From the NCBI GenBank assembly GCA_047921395.1, contig JBLRWH010000057.1:1-16573 (forward strand): 16,573 nucleotides of DNA, written 5' to 3'. Positions 6,491 through 14,585 of this stretch are shown piece after piece (positions within the stretch are counted from its first letter, which is position 1; every line of letters starts with the position of its first letter). The translations under genes were made by a program, and so were the position numbers. The notes under the pieces were generated by a model that ran no database searches, was not told the origin of the DNA, and saw only the letters and a list, made by a program, of their open reading frames with translations. This DNA comes from XN24 sp047921395. GTDB taxonomy: Bacteria > Pseudomonadota > Gammaproteobacteria > Steroidobacterales > XN24.

Positions 6491-8092
6491 GTGAGCAGGC
6501 AAGCAGTGAACATCGATCCGGCGAACTTCAACAAGGGCCCGACCTTCCTCGGCCACCCGCGCGGCCTGTTCGTGCTGTTCTTCGCCGAGATGTGGGAGCG
6601 CTTCTCCTACTACGGCATGCGCGGGCTGCTGATCTTCTACCTCGTGCAGCACTGGCTGTTTTCCGACAGCGAGGCCGCGGTGGTCTACGGCGCCTACACG
6701 GCGCTGGTGTACATCACCCCGGTGGTCGGCGGCTACCTCGCCGACCGCTACCTGGGGCAGCGCAAGGCGGTGCTGTTCGGCGCGGTGCTGCTGACCTTCG
6801 GCCACTGCCTGATGGCCGTAGAGGGCGACGGCGGCCAGCAGGACGCGGCGATCAACGTGTTCTGGCTGGCGCTGTCGTTCATCATCGTCGGCTCGGGCTT
6901 CCTCAAGGCGAACATCTCGGTGATCGTGGGGCAGCTCTACTCGCGCACCGACATCCGCCGCGACCCGGCGTACACGATCTTCTACATGGGCATCAACCTG
7001 GGCGCCGCGCTCGGCGCGCTGGTGGCCGGCTACCTGGGCCAGGTGCACGGCTGGGCCTGGGGCTTCGGCGCCGCGGGCGTGGGCATGCTGCTCGGGCTGG
7101 CGGTGTTCGTGTGGGGCAAGCCGCTGCTGCTCGGGCGCGGCGAGTCGAACTTTCCGGAGCGGCTGGACGCGCGCGTCCTGGGCGTGCGCTTCGAGTGGTG
7201 GCTGTACCTGGCGAGCGTCGCCGGCGTGGGGGTCGTCTGGCTGCTGATCCAGTACCAGTCGCTGATCGGCGGCCTGCTGATGGCGGCCGGCGTGCTGCTG
7301 GTCGGCTACGTGCTGTACACCGCGGTGTTCCGCCTGCCGAAGCACGACCGCGACCGCATCTTCGCGGCCATGTACCTGATCTTCGGCTCGATCCTGTTCT
7401 GGGCCCTGTTCGAGCAGGCGGGGTCCTCGCTCAACCTGTTCACTGACCGCTCCGTGGACCGCGTGATCTTCGGCTTCGACGTCCCCGCGTCGATGTTCCA
7501 GTCGATCAACGCCATCTACATCGTGCTGCTGGGGCCGGTGTTCGCGATCCTCTGGACCGTCCTCGCGCGGCGCGGGCTCGAGCCGTCGGCGCCGGCCAAG
7601 TTCGGCCTCGGCGTGATCCAGCTGGGCGCAGGCTTCCTGGTGCTGGTCGCCGGCGCCCTGGCGGCCGGTCCCGGCGGCCTCACCCCGGTGCTGTTCATCT
7701 TCCTGATCTACCTGTTGCACACGACCGGCGAGCTCTGCCTGTCGCCCGTCGGGTTGTCGGCGATGAACCGCCTGGCGCCCGCGCATCTCGCCGGGCTGAT
7801 CATGGGCACCTGGTTCTTCGCCTCCGCCACCGGCAACTTCGCCGCGGGGCTGATCGCGGCGGCCACCGGCGCCGAGGGCGCCGGCCCGGAGCGGGTCGTC
7901 GAGGTCTATTCGACGGTGGGCTGGACGGCCGTCGCGGTCGGCGTCGGCATGCTCGTGATATCGCCGCTCATCCGCCGCCTGATGCATCTCGACACGCTCA
8001 CCGACGCGCAGCCGGGCATCGCGGGACAACGCGAAATCGGCGAGCCGGCGGCCGGCGGCATGCACCCGCCGGCGCGGGCGAAACAGCGCTAG
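6491..8092 (+). CDS. POT/PTR2-family peptide:proton symporter
   Basis: This 533-residue multi-pass inner-membrane protein imports di- and tripeptides with protons. The family signature is complete: EMWERFSYYG in the first helix gives the ExxER motif (Glu33, Glu36, Arg37). GGYLADRYLGQRK matches PTR2 signature 1 and FYMGINLGA matches signature 2. Hydrophobic segments continue to near residue 500, consistent with the usual 12-14 helices, and the last ~35 residues are polar. GTG 6491 is chosen because AGGTG lies 5 bases upstream and it gives the normal short N-terminus; GTG 6506 is an in-frame alternative. Open frame upstream to 6242 runs through the divergent CHAD gene and is not credible. The gene is divergent from CHAD and converges on the flavin oxidoreductase gene over CTAG. 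It appears monocistronic. The exact substrate is unknown. Confidence 0.93.
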   Translation: MSRQAVNIDPANFNKGPTFLGHPRGLFVLFFAEMWERFSYYGMRGLLIFYLVQHWLFSDSEAAVVYGAYTALVYITPVVGGYLADRYLGQRKAVLFGAVLLTFGHCLMAVEGDGGQQDAAINVFWLALSFIIVGSGFLKANISVIVGQLYSRTDIRRDPAYTIFYMGINLGAALGALVAGYLGQVHGWAWGFGAAGVGMLLGLAVFVWGKPLLLGRGESNFPERLDARVLGVRFEWWLYLASVAGVGVVWLLIQYQSLIGGLLMAAGVLLVGYVLYTAVFRLPKHDRDRIFAAMYLIFGSILFWALFEQAGSSLNLFTDRSVDRVIFGFDVPASMFQSINAIYIVLLGPVFAILWTVLARRGLEPSAPAKFGLGVIQLGAGFLVLVAGALAAGPGGLTPVLFIFLIYLLHTTGELCLSPVGLSAMNRLAPAHLAGLIMGTWFFASATGNFAAGLIAAATGAEGAGPERVVEVYSTVGWTAVAVGVGMLVISPLIRRLMHLDTLTDAQPGIAGQREIGEPAAGGMHPPARAKQR

Positions 8093-9165
8093 TCCAGCAC
8101 GAACCCCGGCCAGCGGCGCAGGTAGGTGATGAACGCCTCGCCGAGGCCCTCGGCCGCCAGGTAGGCGGACGTCACGGGGAGGCCGGCCGGGGCAAACGCG
8201 GGCTCCGCCGCCGCGCGCAGCGGGAAATCGTGCTGCAGGATCGCCGCGCGCCCCAGCAGCACGAAGTCGACGCCCGCCGCCAGGCAGGCCAGCGCGTCGG
8301 CCGGGCACGCGATCTTCCCGGCGACGCCGAGGCGCACGCCGCCGCGCTCAAGCTCCGTGAAATAGGACATCAGGCGGCGGCCCTTGAATGCCTCGTCTTC
8401 CGGTTGCTTGTTCACGTCCCAGAGCGACAGGTCGAGATAGTCGACCTGGCCCTCGGTCATGAGCCGCTGCGCGATCGCCTGGACCTCGGCGAGATCCATG
8501 CCGAAGCGCTCCGGCGAGAGCCGCACCCCCAGCTGGAAGTCCGGGCGGCAGCGGGCGCGGATCCCGGTGATGATGTCGAACAGGGGCCGTGCGCGGTTCT
8601 CGAGCGGGCCGCCGAAGCGGTCGTCGCGATGGTTGATCTCGCTGCTGAGGAACTGGCAGAGGAGATAGCCGTGCGCCCCGTGCAGCTCCACCCCGTCGAA
8701 GCCCGCGCGCTCGGCGCGTTCGGCCGCCAGGACGAAGTCCTCGATGGCCTGCTCGACCTCGGCGGTGGTCATGGCGCGCGCGCCGCATTCTTCGTTGTCC
8801 GAGGGACACAGCGGGGTGGTACCGATCAGCGCCGCCGGCGAGCGCATGCCCGCGTGGTGCAGCTGCACGGCCGACAGGCTGCCCGCCGCGCGCAGGACGG
8901 TCGCCAGCCGGGTGAGACCTGCGAGGTGCGCGTCGGAGAATACGCCGAGCTGCCCGGGGAAGCCCTGGCCCTCGGCTTGCACGTGGGCGGCGCAGGTCAT
9001 GACCAGGCCGAACCCGCCCTGCGCGCGCATCGTGAGCCAGCGGAACTCGTCGTCGGACAGCGTGCCGTCGGCGTGGCTCTGCGTGTTGGTGAGCGGGGCC
9101 AGCATGAAGCGATTCTTCATGGCGGGGCCGCGGGCGAAATGGAGGGGTTCGAACAGGGTGTTCAT
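8089..9165 (-). CDS. Old Yellow Enzyme family NADH:flavin oxidoreductase (ene-reductase)
   Basis: This 358-residue TIM-barrel FMN enzyme belongs to a family that reduces activated C=C bonds using NAD(P)H. It starts with the classic LFEPLHF...KNRFMLAPLT. It has QLHHAG (101-106), then HGAHGYLLCQF, in which His162, His165 and Tyr167 match the substrate-binding His/His pair and the proton-donor Tyr of YqjM-type enzymes. INHRDDRFGGPLENR (177-191) and the phosphate-binding FVLLGRAAI near the end complete the pattern. The position equivalent to the redox-tuning Cys26 of YqjM appears to be Thr (PLTNTQS). It lies 31 bases downstream of the small conserved gene on the same strand, so the two are probably co-transcribed. 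The natural substrate is unknown. Confidence 0.93.
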   Translation of the reverse strand: MNTLFEPLHFARGPAMKNRFMLAPLTNTQSHADGTLSDDEFRWLTMRAQGGFGLVMTCAAHVQAEGQGFPGQLGVFSDAHLAGLTRLATVLRAAGSLSAVQLHHAGMRSPAALIGTTPLCPSDNEECGARAMTTAEVEQAIEDFVLAAERAERAGFDGVELHGAHGYLLCQFLSSEINHRDDRFGGPLENRARPLFDIITGIRARCRPDFQLGVRLSPERFGMDLAEVQAIAQRLMTEGQVDYLDLSLWDVNKQPEDEAFKGRRLMSYFTELERGGVRLGVAGKIACPADALACLAAGVDFVLLGRAAILQHDFPLRAAAEPAFAPAGLPVTSAYLAAEGLGEAFITYLRRWPGFVLD

Positions 9166-9196
9166 GGATGTCCCGCGGGGGTCGAGGCCGGTGTGC

Positions 9197-9511
9197 TCAG
9201 CTGAACTGGACGCGCGATCTCAGGTCGTCCAGGTGGATTTCCGGCTCGCGCAGCGAGTCCTCGTCCGGGCCGCCGCCGACCACCACGCCGCGGCCCGCGA
9301 CCGGCGGCAGGGTGTCGAGCCGGAACCGCCCCGGCTTCGGCTGCGCGCGGATGAAGCATTCTTCGTCGAAGAACAGGCGGTCCTCGCCGTCGCCGACATC
9401 GTCGGACTCGATCGTGTCGAAGCCGATCGCCGCGCGAATGCCGGCGAGCGAGGGTTCGAGCTCGACGGGCTCGATGGTCTGGTTGAACGGGTCGATCAGG
9501 AAAGCTTTCAT
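9197..9511 (-). CDS. Small conserved protein of unknown function
   Basis: This acidic 104-residue protein begins MKAFLIDPFNQTIEPVEL, continues with GFDTIESDDVGDGEDRLFFDEEC and ends with a GRGVVVGG segment. The layout (MKAFLIDPF, then a phrase about 40 residues in on the pattern DGxxLFxDxE, then GxGVVxG) is one I associate with a widespread family of unknown function found in bacteria and phages, but I cannot name it with certainty. No signal peptide or membrane segment is present. GAGG lies about 10 bases before the ATG. It is the first gene of a likely two-gene unit with the flavin oxidoreductase. The strong third-position GC and its intact start support it as a real gene. Confidence 0.75.
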   Translation of the reverse strand: MKAFLIDPFNQTIEPVELEPSLAGIRAAIGFDTIESDDVGDGEDRLFFDEECFIRAQPKPGRFRLDTLPPVAGRGVVVGGGPDEDSLREPEIHLDDLRSRVQFS

Positions 9512-9609
9512 GGCCGGAGGTCCTCGGGGCGTCTTTTGCCGGGGAGAGTCTACGCGAAGTCAGCTTGCGACCGGCGGGCGCCAGCCTGTCTGAAGACCCG
9601 TGGATGTGG

Positions 9610-9644
9610 TGCGCATATGGAATGCGCATCCCGATGCGTATAAG
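9610..9644 (+). promoter_or_regulatory. Candidate ccdAB operator/promoter: three direct repeats and a -10-like box
   Basis: Upstream of ccdA, TGCGCATA (9610-9617), TGCGCATC (9623-9630) and TGCGTATA (9635-9642) repeat at 13- and 12-base steps. The middle copy is embedded in the palindrome ATGCGCAT (9622-9629). TATAAG at 9639-9644 is a plausible -10, but no convincing -35 is seen. CcdA-CcdB complexes repress their own promoters through multiple operator sites, so spaced repeats here make sense. The whole gap from 9512 to 9675 holds no other recognisable feature. Confidence 0.4.
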
Positions 9645-9675
9645 CTGGTGCCGGTGTCCCGCCGGAATCCCTGCC

Positions 9676-9921
9676 ATGCATACCGTCTTCGATCCCCACG
9701 CGCCCAAGAAAGCGACCAACCTGAGCATTAATTCGGACTTGCTGCGCCGGGCCCGGGCGCTGGACATTAACCTCTCCGCGACCCTGGAGCGGGCCCTGGC
9801 CGAGACACTGAAAATGAGACAACGCGAGCAATGGCTGGCGCAGAATGCGTCGGCCCTGTCTGCTTACAACGCACTCGTGGAGCGTGACGGCGTGTTCAGC
9901 GACGGGCTGCGCAGCTTCTGA
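9676..9921 (+). CDS. ccdA: CcdA-family antitoxin
   Basis: This 81-residue antitoxin neutralises CcdB and represses the operon. The N-terminal half (KKATNLSINSDLLRRARALDINLS) has the ribbon-helix-helix pattern of CcdA DNA-binding domains. The C-terminal half (REQWLAQNASALSAYN, then ERDGVFSDGLRSF) matches the toxin-wrapping tail of F-plasmid CcdA, which ends in DENRDW; the last Trp is Phe here. ATG 9676 is the start that gives normal family length; a weak GGAA lies 8 bases before it. The stop overlaps the toxin start by one base (TGATG). Several ATT and AAT codons make it less GC-biased than its neighbours, which fits acquisition by transfer. Confidence 0.9.
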   Translation: MHTVFDPHAPKKATNLSINSDLLRRARALDINLSATLERALAETLKMRQREQWLAQNASALSAYNALVERDGVFSDGLRSF

Positions 9922-10238
9922 TGCCGCAGTTCCGCGTCCATCGGAACCCGGGCGCGGACAGCCGGGGCCGGTTTCCCTTGCTCCTGGACGTGCAGAGCGA
10001 CCTGGTGTCCGGCCTGGTCACGCGCGTGGTCGTGCCGCTCTGCCCGCTGTCTGTGCTGCAGGGGGAGCCGATCGGCACGCTCACCCCGGTGTTCGAGATT
10101 GCAGGTGTACCCTACGCCATGTTGACGCCGCAACTGGCGGGCATTCCGGCGCGCCAGCTCGGTCCCGAGGTGGCGGACCTCGCCGGTCATCGCGCCGAGA
10201 TCATCGCGGCGCTGGACCTGGTGTTCACCGGCCTGTAG
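9921..10238 (+). CDS. ccdB: CcdB-family toxin
   Basis: This 105-residue protein aligns along its length with F-plasmid CcdB: RFPLLLDVQSDLV, then TRVVVPL, LTPVFEIAGVPYAMLTPQLAGIP, GPEVADLAGHRAEIIAALDLVF and a short end. CcdB poisons DNA gyrase (GyrA). The three C-terminal residues of F CcdB (Trp99-Gly-Ile) are essential for gyrase poisoning. Here the corresponding end is VFTGL, with Thr in place of Trp and Leu in place of Ile. The fold and antitoxin binding look intact, but gyrase poisoning may be weak or lost, as is known for some chromosomal homologues. The start overlaps the ccdA stop by one base. It lies 105 bases upstream of the copper ATPase with no clear terminator between. Confidence 0.9.
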   Translation: MPQFRVHRNPGADSRGRFPLLLDVQSDLVSGLVTRVVVPLCPLSVLQGEPIGTLTPVFEIAGVPYAMLTPQLAGIPARQLGPEVADLAGHRAEIIAALDLVFTGL

Positions 10239-10343
10239 GCAAACTTCCGTCGCCCGAACGGGTCCGAATCGATGCACTATCATGAATGCCCATGCACACC
10301 GGGCCCGGCGGTGCGGCCGGACGGACACACAGGACCCAAGACC

Positions 10344-12653
<2,310 letters not shown>

Positions 12654-12654
12654 T

Positions 12655-14541
12655 ATGGCTACGCGCTTCCCCAGGTCCCCGCGAATTCGCGCGCTCCAGT
12701 GGCTCGGCGCGCTGGCGGGCATAGCAGTGGTGCTGGGCCTGCTGCGGTTCTACCCGCTGCCGCGCATGAGCCTCCCGGTCCTCGCGGCGACGGTGCTGGC
12801 GCTCGGCTGGCTCGTCTACCAGTACCTGGAACCCGTGCGGTTGATCCGACGGCACGCTTTCCTGGCGCACGTCACGCTCGAGCGGAGCGGCTTCCGGCGC
12901 TGGTTCTGGAACGGCATCCTGCTGCGCTTCGGCCTGGCGCTCGGGGCCCTGGTCACCGCGGCGGTGGCGGTGCTGCTGACGGCGCGCCTCGCACCCTACG
13001 AATGGTGGGTGATCGCCGGCAGTGTCGCGAGCTTCGCGTTGCTGCTGGTGCCGGTGTCGCGCTACTGCGCACGGCAGTTCACGCCGCAGTACCGCTTCGC
13101 GCTGGCGTTGCGCGGCACGTACTGGATCAACCTGGTGCTGGTAGCGGCTACGCTCGCGGTCGTGCAGGTGTCCTGGGTCGAGGTCCCGGCCACGCACCAC
13201 GCCACGCTGCGCGAGGTGGCCCGGGCCGCCTTCGACGCGGCGGCGGGCCAGGCGGCGGTACCCCAGGTCGGCTGGTTGCTCGGCCTGAACGCGGCGGTGA
13301 CCGACGGCATCTGGCACCTGATGCAGGTGGCCAGCCCGGCGGCGGAGGGCGGCCGCTGGCTGTACGTGCTGGCGTGCGGGCTGGTGCTGGCCTGGAGCGC
13401 GCTGAAGCTCGGCACGGTGTGGCTGGTGCTGCTCGGCGTGGTGTCGCTGGCGGCACGTTGGCCCGCGTCGGGCGAGCGCATGCCGGGGACGATGGCGTTC
13501 AGCCGGGGCTACGGGGCGAGCGTGCTCGTGGTGCTCGCCGGCCTGGTGCTCGTGGCGCAGGCGCCACCGGGGTCGTGGCCGACGGTCCTGCCGGTGCGGG
13601 ACGCGGACCCGTGCGCGGAGGTCCTGCAGTCGGAACGGCGCGCCATCGACGCGGCGGCCCGCCAGGCGCTCGCAGGGCGGCAGGCGCGGTTTGTCGCGGG
13701 CGTCGAGGCGCGCGTCGCGGCGCGCGTGGACGAGGCCTTCGCCCTCGCCGAGGCCGGGGTGGAGCGCTTCCTGGACTGGAACTTCAGCGTGGCCGGGCAG
13801 TACGAGCAGCTGTTCTTCATGGCGGCGGCCGCGGCCGGCCCGGCGACCTTCGCGGAGCGCGTCGGGCTGAAAATGGACGAGCACGTCACCCAGGCCCTGG
13901 CGCCCGCGCTGGCGACGCTGGGCGACGAGCTGGAAGCGGAGCTCGGCGCGGAAATCCGGGCCGCCTACCAGGGGCATGCCGCCTTCATCGATACGCTGCT
14001 CGCCGGGACGAGGTGCATGGACCGGGCACCGCCGGCGCTCGATCTCGAGGGCACCATGGCGAAGTCGCTCGTCGGCGCGGGCGCGGGCGCAGGCATCATC
14101 GCGGCCCGACTGGGTTCGCGCGTGGGCTCGAAGGTGGTCGGGCGCACGGCGGTGCGGCGGATGCTGGCGGGCGTGGCGACGCGGCTCGGGGCGCGCCTCG
14201 CGACGGTGAGCCAGGCGGGTTCGGGCGGCGCCCTGTGTGGCCCGATGGCCCCGCTGTGCGTGCCCGTGATCGCGGTGACGGCCTGGCTGGCCGTGGATGT
14301 CGCGATCAACGCCGCGGACGAGGCGCTGAACCGCGACGAGATGCGCCGGGAAATGCTCGCGGTGCTCGAGGCCGAGAAGCGGGCGCTCAAGGCGGAGCTC
14401 GCCGGACGGTACGCCGAGCTGGCCACGCGCGTGTTTCGGGACCTGGAGGACTACCAGGCGGAGCGATTCCGGGTCTCGCGGCCCCCGCCGGACCAAAAAG
14501 TGCGACGCATTACTCACTTCGAAAGCGGATCCGTCGGCTAA
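12655..14541 (+). CDS. Membrane protein of unknown function coupled to copA
   Basis: I do not recognise this 628-residue protein. The N-terminal half carries about seven hydrophobic segments (roughly 14-31, 40-57, 90-110, 117-134, 157-175, 236-266 as one or two helices, 289-303). A hydrophilic, Ala/Arg/Glu-rich helical stretch spans 325-460. After that come a glycine-zipper-like block (472-520, GAGAGAG, RLGSRVGSK), a hydrophobic segment with two Cys (528-552, LCGPMAPLC) and a charged, coiled-coil-like helix (557-600). The ATG is one base after the copA stop (TGATATG), so translation is probably coupled and the protein is made together with the copper pump. No metal-binding motif is obvious, so a copper role is not shown. 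Codon use matches the neighbours and the frame is unbroken. Confidence 0.85.
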   Translation: MATRFPRSPRIRALQWLGALAGIAVVLGLLRFYPLPRMSLPVLAATVLALGWLVYQYLEPVRLIRRHAFLAHVTLERSGFRRWFWNGILLRFGLALGALVTAAVAVLLTARLAPYEWWVIAGSVASFALLLVPVSRYCARQFTPQYRFALALRGTYWINLVLVAATLAVVQVSWVEVPATHHATLREVARAAFDAAAGQAAVPQVGWLLGLNAAVTDGIWHLMQVASPAAEGGRWLYVLACGLVLAWSALKLGTVWLVLLGVVSLAARWPASGERMPGTMAFSRGYGASVLVVLAGLVLVAQAPPGSWPTVLPVRDADPCAEVLQSERRAIDAAARQALAGRQARFVAGVEARVAARVDEAFALAEAGVERFLDWNFSVAGQYEQLFFMAAAAAGPATFAERVGLKMDEHVTQALAPALATLGDELEAELGAEIRAAYQGHAAFIDTLLAGTRCMDRAPPALDLEGTMAKSLVGAGAGAGIIAARLGSRVGSKVVGRTAVRRMLAGVATRLGARLATVSQAGSGGALCGPMAPLCVPVIAVTAWLAVDVAINAADEALNRDEMRREMLAVLEAEKRALKAELAGRYAELATRVFRDLEDYQAERFRVSRPPPDQKVRRITHFESGSVG

Positions 14542-14585
14542 TTTAACAATTCATGCGTTGGCGCCGTCGTGACCGGCGCACCGGA

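Noticed and set aside
6461..8308. Long minus-strand open frame opposite the peptide transporter
   Set aside because: The composition is antisense noise, and the plus strand encodes complete POT signatures.
10297..10313. CACCG...CGGTG hairpin between ccdB and copA as a terminator
   Set aside because: Only a 5-bp stem with no following T run in GC-rich DNA, so a terminator call is not supported.
10239..10343. CueR-type copper-responsive promoter before copA
   Set aside because: I could find no ACCTTCC-type dyad with the long spacer typical of MerR-family promoters, and no good -35/-10 pair.
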